Below, piece by piece: positions 8,665 through 15,387 of a stretch of DNA of 27,822 nt. Location: assembly GCA_020718785.1 (NCBI GenBank), contig DYRK01000008.1, forward strand, positions 1 through 27,822, read 5' to 3'. Source of the stretch: Desulfatirhabdium butyrativorans (GTDB lineage: Bacteria; Desulfobacterota; Desulfobacteria; Desulfobacterales; DYRK01). The notes under the pieces are model-generated. The model worked only from the letters and a program-made list of their open reading frames with translations. It was not told the origin of the DNA and made no database searches. Each line of letters begins with the position of its first letter. Position 1 is the stretch's first letter. A program made the translations under genes and the position numbers.

Positions 8665-8715
8665 CCGAGTTTTTTTTGAGAAAACTCGGTAAAGCGGGTT
8701 TCAAACCCGCTTTAC
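8665..8715. terminator. Two further hairpins between converging qmoC and thioesterase genes
   Basis: CCGAGTTTT/AAAACTCGG (8665-8689) is followed by a 13-bp perfect stem GTAAAGCGGGTTT (8689-8701) pairing with 8703-8715. The second lies just past the stop of the minus-strand gene at 8735 and could terminate it, although no long T run follows on that strand. Confidence 0.5.
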
Positions 8716-8734
8716 TGTGTGTTCGGAATTGTTT

Positions 8735-9163
8735 TTATACCTGAAGAAAGGGAATCGCTTTTCCTGTACGGTAAGCCAATGCCTGACAGGTGGCGATAAG
8801 CTGTCCGTCCTGATCTGTGACCCTGATGTCATAGCTCGCGGTTTTACGGGTACGGCTGATTTCCCGCGCTTCAGCCCGCAGACATGTGCCCGGATTCGGG
8901 CTGGATATGTATGTCACGTTGACGTTCAGTGCCACAGCAACGGTTCCGTCGCTCTGTCCCACGGTCTCAAAAGCTTCGTCAATGAGCGCAAAAACCGCTC
9001 CGCCGTGGGCGCGTGCATAAATATTGTCCATTGTTGCCGGATCATAGATCATTTCCACTGCGGAATAGCCTTGTTCAAGCTCTGCCAGTTTTATATTCAG
9101 CGATTTTGCAAAGGGTTCTTTTTCCACTGCCCGGTAAATCGCGGCTTTAACATTCGGGTCCAC
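8735..9163 (-). CDS. PaaI-like hotdog-fold thioesterase
   Basis: A 142-residue protein with the hotdog thioesterase (PaaI/4HBT) layout. The conserved patch ARAHGGAVFALIDEAFE (about residues 50-66) holds the HGG turn and the acidic residue used in acyl-CoA hydrolysis in this family. It probably hydrolyses acyl- or aryl-CoA thioesters in the cytoplasm; the substrate cannot be read from the sequence. The start is GTG, supported by GGAG eight bases upstream. It converges on qmoC and is the last ordinary gene before the accessory array. Confidence 0.8.
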   Translation of the reverse strand: MDPNVKAAIYRAVEKEPFAKSLNIKLAELEQGYSAVEMIYDPATMDNIYARAHGGAVFALIDEAFETVGQSDGTVAVALNVNVTYISSPNPGTCLRAEAREISRTRKTASYDIRVTDQDGQLIATCQALAYRTGKAIPFLQV

Positions 9164-9267
9164 TGTCTTTCTCCATATCGCTTATCTGATTGTATAAGGG
9201 TCCGAACCCTGATTTTCAGGATTATTGTATTGTAACGACTTAGGCTTTTTCTCCGATTTCATATAGA

Positions 9268-9403
9268 GAACTCGTCTAGACTTTTGACCGGCATCGGGGC
9301 AGATGCAAGGGATAAATCCTCAAAATCGCAGGGTTTAGGGAGATATCTCTGACTTTTTAAAAGTTAATAATATCAATTCATTATAAAAAGTCTAGACGAG
9401 TTC
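9268..9403. mobile_element. 136-bp MITE-like element with 18-bp terminal inverted repeats
   Basis: The ends are perfect inverted repeats GAACTCGTCTAGACTTTT (9268-9285 and 9386-9403). AGA occurs on both sides (9265-9267 and 9404-9406). The related copy at about 14838-14848 has a single AGA and no insert, which gives the empty site and shows a 3-bp target duplication. It contains no coding capacity, so a transposase elsewhere would be needed. It replaces the 3' end of the DUF2442 gene at 9373-9618. Confidence 0.85.
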
Positions 9404-9618
9404 AGAAAATCAGGCGAAAAATCAGCTTCGTTTGACCATACAATAGTATCAATATCGGAATTTATCCTGACATTTTTAAAGTAATCAATATTCATCAGGG
9501 GCTCAAATATCTCACCATCCAGATGGGGTTTTAAATCAACAAGTCTGACAATATTGTCCTCAAATGTCAATTTCAGTTTATACTCAGCGAGATAGCTCAC
9601 ATCTTTTACAAAGTGCAT
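9373..9618 (-). CDS. DUF2442 protein, C terminus rewritten by MITE insertion
   Basis: Residues 1-72 are nearly identical to the DUF2442 protein at 14816-15055 (one visible difference, Ala11 versus Thr11). The normal ending YEIGEKA is replaced by about nine residues read from the MITE end (NSSRLFIMN), giving 81 residues. DUF2442 proteins usually pair with DUF4160 proteins and are suspected TA components; their activity is not established. Its DUF4160 partner upstream is truncated, so the module is probably non-functional or reduced to one component. Confidence 0.75.
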   Translation of the reverse strand: MHFVKDVSYLAEYKLKLTFEDNIVRLVDLKPHLDGEIFEPLMNIDYFKNVRINSDIDTIVWSNEADFSPDFLNSSRLFIMN

Positions 9619-9737
9619 AAATCCTGAATTGGAAAAACAGCAGTCTCATTGCCGTACTTGGCATGGAAATGCGGCGGCGGATGTTCTTTGTGATACATCG
9701 CAATAATAATTCCTAAAAATCTACTTATTTCAGGCAG
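9606..9737 (-). pseudogene. Truncated DUF4160 gene (151-bp deletion)
   Basis: Reads the first 40 residues of the DUF4160 protein at 15065-15325 (EHPPPHFHAKYGNETAVF is shared), then a short unrelated tail and a stop. Comparison with 15056-15210 shows that a 151-bp segment covering the C-terminal half and the spacer to DUF2442 has been lost. The remaining frame now overlaps the DUF2442 start. As in the sister copy, the conserved beginning is preceded by CTG rather than ATG. Confidence 0.75.
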
Positions 9738-9767
9738 ATATTATTCCTCATCCAATCTTTAAACTCA

Positions 9768-10007
9768 TCATATTGAATTCGTCTTTCGAGTTATGCGTAA
9801 GCTCAAATAATAAATCACCTTGATCTGTTCGGGACGCAATCCTAATGATTTATATGTATGTCCTCTGCTGTCGCTGAATTCAACCTCAAAGGCATGTCCG
9901 TGTGCAAGAATTTCTACCACTGTTCCGACCTGTCCGCGCCATAAGCCGTGTTCGGGCAAATCAACAGTTAATGCTACTGTATCAAGCAATCCGACCGTGT
10001 TTCGCAT
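9768..10007 (-). CDS. DUF4926 domain protein
   Basis: A 79-residue protein whose body (about residues 5-65) matches the DUF4926 pattern: DTVALTVDLPEHGL, then GQVGTVVEI, then FEVEFSDSRGHTY and a final L..EQI. Its partner DUF6883 gene ends 10 bases upstream, an arrangement often seen for this pair. The pair is TA-like, but no activity is known to me. The final residues (about SLRITRKTNSI) are encoded by a fragment of the array repeat (GAGTTATGCGTAAGCTCAAAT, on the + strand), so the original C terminus was probably shorter. Confidence 0.7.
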   Translation of the reverse strand: MRNTVGLLDTVALTVDLPEHGLWRGQVGTVVEILAHGHAFEVEFSDSRGHTYKSLGLRPEQIKVIYYLSLRITRKTNSI

Positions 10008-10017
10008 CTCAATAATC

Positions 10018-10359
10018 TCACTCGTTACCCGGCACGTAACAACCGGTCAGTCTGGGATAAGGTATATCAGGTTCGATAATCCACGCGCTCCTGATTATTG
10101 CATGTCTGCCTTCCCGTTCCAGGGGAAAGTCAACTTGATACCGTTGCCCGTATTCATCCTTCAAACCCGGTTCCGCCTCATATTCTTTCACCGCTTTCAG
10201 AAGAATATCACGCAACTCGTCCGCATCGTCGGAGGTCATACTCAAAAACGATGAAAACATACGGGCTTTGTGTCTGCCTTTCCGGTGCGTCGGACTGAGA
10301 CTGTAATCCCGCAATTTCCGAATGTCAACTATGGCAAAATCCGAATTGGGTAACTTCAT
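10018..10359 (-). CDS. DUF6883 domain protein
   Basis: A 113-residue protein with the N-terminal signature IVDIRKLRDYSLSPTHRKGRHKARMF. This identifies the DUF6883 family, commonly encoded just before DUF4926 genes. The function is unproven; the compact two-gene unit and its place among TA modules suggest a toxin-like or TA-like role. It has no membrane segment or signal peptide. Confidence 0.7.
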   Translation of the reverse strand: MKLPNSDFAIVDIRKLRDYSLSPTHRKGRHKARMFSSFLSMTSDDADELRDILLKAVKEYEAEPGLKDEYGQRYQVDFPLEREGRHAIIRSAWIIEPDIPYPRLTGCYVPGNE

Positions 10360-10468
10360 CTGTCCGCTGTCAGTAAGAATGCCGCATTGCTGTCTGTCGG
10401 GTTAAGAACTTCATGAACCCTGTCCCCGAGTCCGATCATCAGACGGATGATTCAGGCGGCGTATCTCT

Positions 10469-10539
10469 GAATACAGTTTCACGGTTTGATCTGATTTGAC
10501 GCCGAGATATCGGGAAACGGCGGGCAAAGATTTTGTCCG
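10469..10539. repeat. Array repeat fragment (R11) with GAATACAG-type segment
   Basis: The segment starting GAATACAGTTTCACGG and the following CGGCGGGCAAAGATTTTGTCCGC match 17375-17455 closely. Only the terminal, hairpin-like part of the array repeat is present; the tRNA-like part is missing. It separates the PIN module at 10541 from DUF6883. Confidence 0.7.
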
Positions 10540-10540
10540 C

Positions 10541-10933
10541 TTATCTGACACAGATGACAAATCTGCTTGCCAGTATGACGGGATCATTTGTAATCAGAGG
10601 AATATTCAAATATCTTGCTGTCCCTGCAATCAGTCTGTCATGCAGTTCGGGAATGTCCGTTATCTCAAATGAAGAGTCAATTATATCTATCGAAAGTTTT
10701 TCCTCTCTGTAGTTCAATGAATTTTCAAGCAGACTTCTTATATTTTTTACTGATACGGGAATCCTCTGTTTTTCATGCAGATACCCTATTTCAAACAGGA
10801 CAGCCGATGGGATAACAATAATGTTTTCCCCCTCATCGGCTTTTCTGAAAACGGAATCGGCGTTCTCATTTATTACTTTCACCCCGTTGAGAAACTTTAT
10901 CAGTGCCTGTGTGTCCGTAGCATATCTGTTCAT
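10541..10933 (-). CDS. PIN-domain toxin (VapC-like)
   Basis: A 130-residue PIN-domain protein, presumed endoribonuclease toxin. The acidic set is visible: Asp7 (YATDTQALIKFL), Glu near 48 (AVLFEIGYL), Asp near 98 (LHDRLIAGTAR) and Asp near 116 (LITNDPVI). Its start overlaps the stop of the antitoxin gene upstream by four bases (ATGA), implying translational coupling. The C-terminal residues FVICVR end against the repeat fragment at 10469-10539. Confidence 0.85.
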   Translation of the reverse strand: MNRYATDTQALIKFLNGVKVINENADSVFRKADEGENIIVIPSAVLFEIGYLHEKQRIPVSVKNIRSLLENSLNYREEKLSIDIIDSSFEITDIPELHDRLIAGTARYLNIPLITNDPVILASRFVICVR

Positions 10934-11169
10934 ATTCCGCTTTCAGATTCGTCAAGAATATGCGCCGAAGAATTCCGGCTCAGTTCTTTCAAATCCTGTC
11001 CGAGTCCTTCATAGTCAACGGTAAAATCACTGAAAAGCCCTCCGAGTTTTATTATTTTCCTCTTATTTTCCAGAAAAACGACCAGTACTTCGACCGGCTT
11101 GTGAAATACAGGTGTTTCAACAAGTTCCACTTTTCCGTTTTTATAAATTCCTTCTATTGCATAATTCAT
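10930..11169 (-). CDS. Putative antitoxin of the 10541 PIN toxin
   Basis: A 79-residue protein beginning MNYAIEGIYKNGKVELVETP, a short beta-rich start reminiscent of DUF104/AbrB-like antitoxins, followed by a charged tail (LKELSRNSSAHILDESESGI) likely to bind the toxin. The ATG at 11169 is preferred because AAGGA lies about eight bases upstream; an in-frame ATG five codons earlier overlaps that site. Antitoxin identity rests on position and size rather than a firm family match. Confidence 0.7.
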   Translation of the reverse strand: MNYAIEGIYKNGKVELVETPVFHKPVEVLVVFLENKRKIIKLGGLFSDFTVDYEGLGQDLKELSRNSSAHILDESESGI

Positions 11170-11230
11170 ATAACATTCCTTCATTTCTGAAAAAGCCTAA
11201 TCATGAAGATGAGCAATCTGGGGTTGTCTG

Positions 11231-11392
11231 TTCCATCGGGAGTCGGAATCGGACCGGCACGGAGCCGCCCCGGAGAATTTTCATACACATTTCCGAAGAA
11301 GCTTATGCGAAATCAGATGATGTCCGCTGATTCTGAGGCAGGGCAGGATACAACGGCGGGCAAAGAAAAGATTTTGCCCGCCCTGCCCGGCT
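11231..11392. repeat. Array repeat copy R10 (tRNA-Leu-like plus hairpin)
   Basis: Begins with the T-arm-like GAGTCGGAATCGGACCGGC, continues through CGGAGAATTTTCATAC, and ends with a hairpin whose arms are GGCGGGCAAA and TTTGCCCGCC. On the minus strand the hairpin comes first and the tRNA-3'-like part last. It separates the PIN module at 10541-11169 from the one at 11494-12211. Confidence 0.85.
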
Positions 11393-11493
11393 GTCTCACT
11401 GGCGGCAGGGGATTCCGGCAACACCATTCAAAGATAGCTCCGACCCCGCCGTCCGGCGCAACGACTTATTATAATTTTAACATATTTAACAGG

Positions 11494-11910
11494 TTATGGC
11501 ACAACAATAAATCCCATCGTGGTAAAATGATGATCAGCCGTGAAAGCATGGGACAATTGCAGTTCCTGCATCACGGCAAATGATGTACAATCAGTAAATG
11601 AGAAATCCTGACCGGCATAGTGTTCAAAAATCGTCCATGCACATTCTTCATGCGTTTCACTGACTCGGATGATCTCAACAAGCCCGCTTTCACTCAGTCG
11701 GTTCGCGGTTTTCCGAAATTGAACCGCCACATCATGATACATCCTGTATCGGATAAGAGTGACAGACTCACTTAACACAGAATTTGTCGTCACAAATGTA
11801 TATCCTTCATCAAGGAGCCGGAGATTGGCAGCTTCGGCTATGTCGTGATCAGTATCTTTCCGGTCGGTCAAAGCGTACCGCGCCCATGTATCAACAAATA
11901 TTCTCTGCAT
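11494..11910 (-). CDS. PIN-domain toxin (VapC-like)
   Basis: A 138-residue PIN-domain protein starting MQRIFVDTWARYAL. A longer frame begins 23 codons earlier inside the antitoxin gene and is not preferred. Acidic residues fit the family: Asp7, Glu near 48 (SVLSESVTLIRYRM), Asp in SFTDCTSFAVM and Asp in AFTADHHF. The presumed role is ribonuclease toxin. Its start lies inside the last 20 bases of the RHH antitoxin gene, so translation is probably coupled. Confidence 0.85.
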   Translation of the reverse strand: MQRIFVDTWARYALTDRKDTDHDIAEAANLRLLDEGYTFVTTNSVLSESVTLIRYRMYHDVAVQFRKTANRLSESGLVEIIRVSETHEECAWTIFEHYAGQDFSFTDCTSFAVMQELQLSHAFTADHHFTTMGFIVVP

Positions 11911-12211
11911 GGCGGACCTGTTTTTTGCAGAGATATTCGTCGTGATGACGGGCTGCATTATGAGGAGACATTCCCTCACCCAATCCTTGCCCGAGCCTCT
12001 GCATGAGTTGTCTGGCTTCGTCCGGCCCCATAGTCTGAGATGCCGGCTGATACTTTGCCGAATATGCTGTCAAATATGATGAAACAGCCCGGCACACAAG
12101 ATCGGAGAGTGTCTCTCCCTGCTGCACGGCAATCTGTTGAGCGTGTTGCCGAAGTTCACGGGGAAATCGGACAGTCAGTTCATTGTCCGGACTTAGGCTT
12201 ATATTTTTCAT
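11891..12211 (-). CDS. Ribbon-helix-helix (CopG-like) antitoxin
   Basis: A 106-residue protein with an N-terminal ribbon-helix-helix pattern (LTVRFPRELRQHAQQIAVQQGETLSDLVCRAVSSYL, in two consecutive parts). A longer C-terminal region, about residues 55-106, probably binds the PIN toxin encoded downstream. RHH antitoxins dimerise and repress their own operon. The gene overlaps the toxin by 20 bases. Confidence 0.8.
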   Translation of the reverse strand: MKNISLSPDNELTVRFPRELRQHAQQIAVQQGETLSDLVCRAVSSYLTAYSAKYQPASQTMGPDEARQLMQRLGQGLGEGMSPHNAARHHDEYLCKKQVRHAENIC

Positions 12212-12310
12212 GTAACACGGAGCCTCACTTTTCTGCTTCGGGGCGGGTGCCGCCTCATCGCCTGATATTGTAATCCTAAATGAGTTGTGAACTTCTTACG
12301 AGATATGAAC

Positions 12311-12446
12311 TGCCGGGAGCCGGAATCGGAGCGGCACGGAGTCACCCCCGGAGAATTTTCATACGCATTTCCAAAGAAGCTTATGCGAAATCTGAGGCAG
12401 GATACAATGGCGGACAAAGAAAAGATTTTGCCCGCATTGCTTGGCT
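12311..12446. repeat. Array repeat copy R9
   Basis: TGCCGGGAGCCGGAATCGG opens the tRNA-like part, and GCTTATGCGAAATC and AAAGATTTTGCCCGC follow. It is shortened in the middle relative to R2, and the hairpin arm is altered (GGCGGACAAAG). It separates the RHH-PIN module from the DUF4258-YgiT module. Confidence 0.85.
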
Positions 12447-12491
12447 TTTATTGCCTGACCGCCGATGCTTTTTGAATCCGATTTGTTTTTT

Positions 12492-12716
12492 CTAAGCTGC
12501 AAAACGAAGCATTTCAAGAGTGATTCCTCTGTCTGATTCCTCTCTGGCACGGCTCAGTATCGCCCTGTTGATTTCGGACGAAATATATTCTTCTCCGCAG
12601 TTGCTGCAAATCTGAGCCGGTACATTTTTAAAAATCAGTGTTGTATCATCCTTTTCCAGAAGAACGGTTGTATAGCCGCTTTCTGTAATGCCGTTTCTGC
12701 ATATTGCACACTTCAT
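12492..12716 (-). CDS. YgiT-type zinc finger protein (MqsA-like antitoxin)
   Basis: A 74-residue protein with the paired CxxC of YgiT/MqsA N-terminal domains: Cys3 and Cys6, then Cys37 and Cys40 (CSNCGEEY), which should bind zinc. It lacks the C-terminal HTH domain of full MqsA, as is usual for the short DUF4258 partners. The start at 12716 (MKCAIC) overlaps the DUF4258 stop as ATGA; a frame ten codons longer is not preferred. The likely role is antitoxin to the DUF4258 protein. Confidence 0.85.
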   Translation of the reverse strand: MKCAICRNGITESGYTTVLLEKDDTTLIFKNVPAQICSNCGEEYISSEINRAILSRAREESDRGITLEMLRFAA

Positions 12717-13033
12717 TTTATTCTCCCTGAAAAATCGGAAGTCCATTTTGCTTTATCCGGTTTATATGCCGTAACAATCACGATAATTCTCTCAGTATGA
12801 TTTATTGCCGCAACCACATGCAGAGGTTTTCTTTCCGATGTACGCCCGTTTATCAGCAGGCTCGGAAGGGGTAAATCTTCGTCATACCGCTCGATAATTT
12901 CCCCCTTTTTCAGAACAGTCTCAACATCATCTTCATGAATGTCCCGCCGGAACATCCTTTGAGAAGCATGAATTCTGTACTCAATAACAAAATCGGCTGT
13001 ATTTCCGTTAATCAGGTCGGCTATTTTTGCCAT
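12713..13033 (-). CDS. DUF4258 protein, probable toxin
   Basis: A 106-residue DUF4258 protein. The family pattern is seen in YRIHASQRMFRRDIHEDDVETVL (about 19-41), a GEIIERY motif, and ending strands HVVAAINHTERIIVIVTAYKPD. DUF4258 proteins are typically coded next to a YgiT-type zinc finger and are regarded as RelE-like toxins; the activity here is inferred. The toxin-first order with antitoxin downstream resembles mqsRA and higBA. Confidence 0.8.
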   Translation of the reverse strand: MAKIADLINGNTADFVIEYRIHASQRMFRRDIHEDDVETVLKKGEIIERYDEDLPLPSLLINGRTSERKPLHVVAAINHTERIIVIVTAYKPDKAKWTSDFSGRIK

Positions 13034-13063
13034 TTCAACTGTTGTGATGTTCTTTTAATGATC

Positions 13064-13175
13064 GGTGCCGGGAGCCGGAATCGAACTGGCACGAAGCCGC
13101 CCGGAGAATTTTCATACGCATTTCCGAAGAAGCTTATGCGAAATCAGATAAAGATTTTGCCCACCCTACTTAGCT
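13064..13175. repeat. Array repeat copy R8, internally deleted
   Basis: GGTGCCGGGAGCCGGAATCGAAC keeps an intact T-loop-like sequence. After GCGAAATCAGAT the copy jumps straight to AAAGATTTTGCCCACC, so one arm of the usual hairpin is missing. It separates the DUF4258 and DUF5615 modules. Confidence 0.85.
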
Positions 13176-13193
13176 GTCATGTTAGAGTTCTTG

Positions 13194-13568
13194 TCAATCT
13201 TTCTCAATAGGCAACAATCTGATACGGATACGGTCTTGCTCGATAACAACCGCACTCCCCTCATTCAGAGCATTTTCAATAGCCGGCAAATTTGCCGGCA
13301 GCAGAGCAACCTGATATCTCGGATGACGCTGTGATATTCTGCGGAACAGGATGACAGAAGGTTTTGTTCCGCTCCGTAAAGCCAATAATGTTGCGAAATC
13401 GGTATCTGCCGATACAACAATACGATCTGTGTTTTTCGCTGCTGTAAAAATTTCTGTGTCGGAAGCGTGCTGAATGCCGATCTCCCTGACATGAACCGTG
13501 TCATATCCTGCCTGACGCAGACCGTCTGCCACAAAGGGGGAGAGGGCATTATCTATGAGAAATCTCAT
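13194..13568 (-). CDS. DUF5615 PIN-like toxin
   Basis: A 124-residue protein of the DUF5615 (PIN-like, Mut7-C-related) family: MRFLIDNALSPFVADGLRQAGYDTVHVRE at the start, DTEIFTAAKNTDRIVVSADTDFATLL in the middle (acidic pairs fit a PIN-like nuclease site), then PSVILFRR. Such genes are usually preceded by a DUF433 antitoxin gene. That partner is present one base upstream but frameshifted, leaving this probable toxin intact without an obvious full-length antitoxin. Confidence 0.85.
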   Translation of the reverse strand: MRFLIDNALSPFVADGLRQAGYDTVHVREIGIQHASDTEIFTAAKNTDRIVVSADTDFATLLALRSGTKPSVILFRRISQRHPRYQVALLPANLPAIENALNEGSAVVIEQDRIRIRLLPIEKD

Positions 13569-13569
13569 C

Positions 13570-13801
13570 TCAGGCAGCTTTCAGCAGAGGCAGTTCACGT
13601 TCTCTGACGGCTTCTGCCGCATATCTCAGCGATTCTGTTATGTCATCAGCCTCAGGATCGGGATATGCCTCTAAAATTTCATCAATCATCATACCGTCTG
13701 CAATCATGCCGACCGTTGCGGCAACGGGGATACGCAGACCTCTTAACACAGGGAAGACCGCCCATCTGATCAGAACTGACTGTAATTCTTGTAATTTTCA
13801 T
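13570..13801 (-). pseudogene. DUF433 antitoxin gene with a 1-base frameshift
   Basis: The ATG at 13801 opens a DUF433 start (MKITRITVSSDQMGGLPCV). After about 19 codons the frame breaks. The next frame continues the family pattern without gap (LRGLRIPVAATVGMIADGMM, then a region like EILEAYPD and ending RERELPLLKAA) to the stop at 13570. Length is 232 bases, one more than 77 codons. Removing one A of the AA in GTTAAGAG (about 13743-13744) restores everything. DUF433 proteins have an HTH-like fold and neutralise DUF5615 partners. A sequencing error is possible. Confidence 0.8.
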
Positions 13802-13831
13802 AGCAGATTCCTTTATTTTATGCCGGGTACT

Positions 13832-13988
13832 GTTATGCGTAAGCCGGAATCGAACCGGCACGGAGCCGCCCGGAGAATTTTTATACGCATTTCCGAAGAA
13901 GCTTATGCGAAATCAGATGATGTCCATGATTCCGAGGCAGGATACAAACGGCGGGCAAAGAAAAGGTTTTGCCTGTGCCTGCTTGGCT
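13832..13988. repeat. Array repeat copy R7, hybrid junction
   Basis: GTTATGCGTAAG, normally in the outer part of long copies, is joined directly to CCGGAATCGAACCGGCAC of the tRNA-like part. This looks like recombination between the two parts at a shared AAGC/AGCC. It keeps a perfect T-arm-like stem (GCCGG/CCGGC). The hairpin is degenerate. Confidence 0.8.
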
Positions 13989-14064
13989 AAGTCATTCGAG
14001 CGAATCACCCTGATATTTCGCCTCTCTTTCAAGTATATATATTCAAATTCTGTACTCTGTACCG

Positions 14065-14298
14065 TTATCCCTCTATTAATTCATAAGCAATTGTATCTGC
14101 ACTTAAATCCTGTTCATCAGTCCATACGATTCCGCAAAAAAAAGGTTTTACCTGTTTAAAATAGTTTTTATCTTTTAATTGCGTAAATACACCTTTCTCA
14201 AGGTATGGTTTAACATCAAATATCCCTGATCGTCCGTCAGACAATTCAACAAATAATGTATAGTCATTATTTGCATTAACCTTTTTTACCTTCAGCAT
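14065..14298 (-). CDS. DUF2442 protein
   Basis: A 77-residue DUF2442 protein (KKVNANNDYTLFVELSDG, then IFDVKPYLEKGVFTQLKD and IVWTDEQDLSADTI). It is a divergent homologue of the one at 14816. It lies three bases after the DUF4160 gene upstream, a tight operon. The pair is regarded as TA-like because of its genomic habits. Which member is toxic, if any, is unknown. Confidence 0.8.
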   Translation of the reverse strand: MLKVKKVNANNDYTLFVELSDGRSGIFDVKPYLEKGVFTQLKDKNYFKQVKPFFCGIVWTDEQDLSADTIAYELIEG

Positions 14299-14301
14299 TT
14301 T

Positions 14302-14571
14302 TCACCTCAACGGTTCTATTTTATACGGTTTTTGACCTTCAATCGCCAGTTTCCAATCAGCCGTTAAATCTTCCCGGTGAATCTCAATCCATGCTTTTAT
14401 TAATTTCAGTTTATTATTTGGCAGTTCACCTTTTAAAACATCACCTTCCGGTATCGAGATAACTGCATCATACTCGGCATAATTTGCATGGATATGAGGT
14501 GTTTTATGCTCTTTATCGTCAAAGTAATACATATAAATAATTATTCCATAAAACATTGAAATAGTCGGCAT
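14302..14571 (-). CDS. DUF4160 protein
   Basis: An 89-residue protein starting MPTISMFYGIIIYMYYFDDKEH, the DUF4160 signature, followed by PHIHANYAEYDAVISI and an ending typical of the family (WKLAIEGQKPYKIEPLR). The ATG at 14571 is chosen over a start six codons earlier because GAGAGG lies seven bases upstream. It pairs with the DUF2442 gene immediately downstream. Confidence 0.82.
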   Translation of the reverse strand: MPTISMFYGIIIYMYYFDDKEHKTPHIHANYAEYDAVISIPEGDVLKGELPNNKLKLIKAWIEIHREDLTADWKLAIEGQKPYKIEPLR

Positions 14572-14639
14572 ATCAATACCTCTCTTCACCTTCTTCTTAA
14601 ATGTTCCATATTTTGAATGAGCATATATTTGAAATATTG

Positions 14640-14804
14640 CTGAACTGCAAGTGATTGGTGGTGCCGGGAGCCGGAACCGGACCGGGACGGAGCCGCCCGG
14701 AGAATTTTCATACGCATTTTCAAAGAAGCTTATGCGAAATCAGATGATGTTAGGCAGGATACAAACGGCGGGCAGAGAAAAGATTTTGCCCACCCTGCTT
14801 AGCT
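14640..14804. repeat. Array repeat copy R6
   Basis: TGAACTGCAA from the outer part is followed by GGTGGTGCCGGGAGCCGG, the tRNA-like part, and a hairpin with arms GGCGGGCA and TGCCCACC. It separates the two intact DUF4160-DUF2442 modules. Confidence 0.85.
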
Positions 14805-14815
14805 GCAATAACGGC

Positions 14816-15055
14816 TTAGGCTTTTTCTCCGATTTCATATAGAAAATCAGGCGAAAAATCAGCTTCGTTTGACCATACAATAGTATCAATATCGGAATTT
14901 ATCCTGACATTTTTAAAGTAATCAATATTCATCAGGGGCTCAAATATCTCACCATCCAGATGGGGTTTTAAATCAACAAGTCTGACAATATTGTCCTCAA
15001 ATGTCAATTTCAGTTTATACTCAGTGAGATAGCTCACATCTTTTACAAAGTGCAT
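14816..15055 (-). CDS. DUF2442 protein (intact sister of 9373-9618)
   Basis: A 79-residue DUF2442 protein: MHFVKDVSYLTEYKLKLTFE, IVRLVDLKPHLDGEIFEPL, YFKNVRIN and IVWSNEADFSPDFLYEIGEKA. It lies nine bases after the DUF4160 stop. It is nearly identical to the gene at 9373-9618 and gives the intact reference for that disrupted copy. Its role is probably TA-like. Confidence 0.85.
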   Translation of the reverse strand: MHFVKDVSYLTEYKLKLTFEDNIVRLVDLKPHLDGEIFEPLMNIDYFKNVRINSDIDTIVWSNEADFSPDFLYEIGEKA

Positions 15056-15064
15056 AACTTTCTC

Positions 15065-15325
15065 CTACACCAACGGTTCTATCTTGTGAAGCGGTTTCTT
15101 TGCAGCAGCCAGTTGCCAGTTCTTCATAAGCTCTTCTCTGTGATCAAAAGCCCATTCCAATACCAATGAAACAACACGCCTCGGAAGAGCGCCTTCTATT
15201 ATCCGCAAATCCTGAATTGAAAAAACAGCAGTCTCATTGCCGTACTTGGCATGGAAATGCGGCGGCGGATGTTCTTTGTGATACATCGCAATAATAATTC
15301 CTAAAAATCTACTTATTTCAGGCAG
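15065..15325 (-). CDS. DUF4160 protein, probable CTG start
   Basis: The DUF4160 signature PEISRFLGIIIAMYHKEHPPPHFHAKYG is in frame from 15322 downward, but no ATG, GTG or TTG precedes it; an in-frame TAA lies two codons before the first Pro. The codon where family members carry the initiator Met is CTG (15325-15323), and GAGG sits eight bases upstream of it. An ATG start at 15286 would drop 13 conserved residues. With CTG the protein has 86 residues. It is paired with DUF2442 downstream. The truncated copy at 9606-9737 has the same CTG. Confidence 0.75.
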   Translation of the reverse strand: MPEISRFLGIIIAMYHKEHPPPHFHAKYGNETAVFSIQDLRIIEGALPRRVVSLVLEWAFDHREELMKNWQLAAAKKPLHKIEPLV

Positions 15326-15387
15326 ATATTATTCCTCATCCAATCTTTGAACTCATCATATTGAATTCATCCGGATTTTTTATAACT

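Noticed and set aside
11203..11583. Plus-strand frame across repeat R10 (similar frames cross R2, R5, R6 and others) giving peptides such as GIGPARSRPGEFSY
   Set aside because: These are antisense translations of the tRNA-Leu-like repeat. They recur only because the repeat recurs and match no real protein.
13064..13175. tRNA-like cores as functional tRNA genes
   Set aside because: Only the acceptor 3' strand, T arm and variable-arm region are kept. The 5' acceptor strand and D arm cannot be found.
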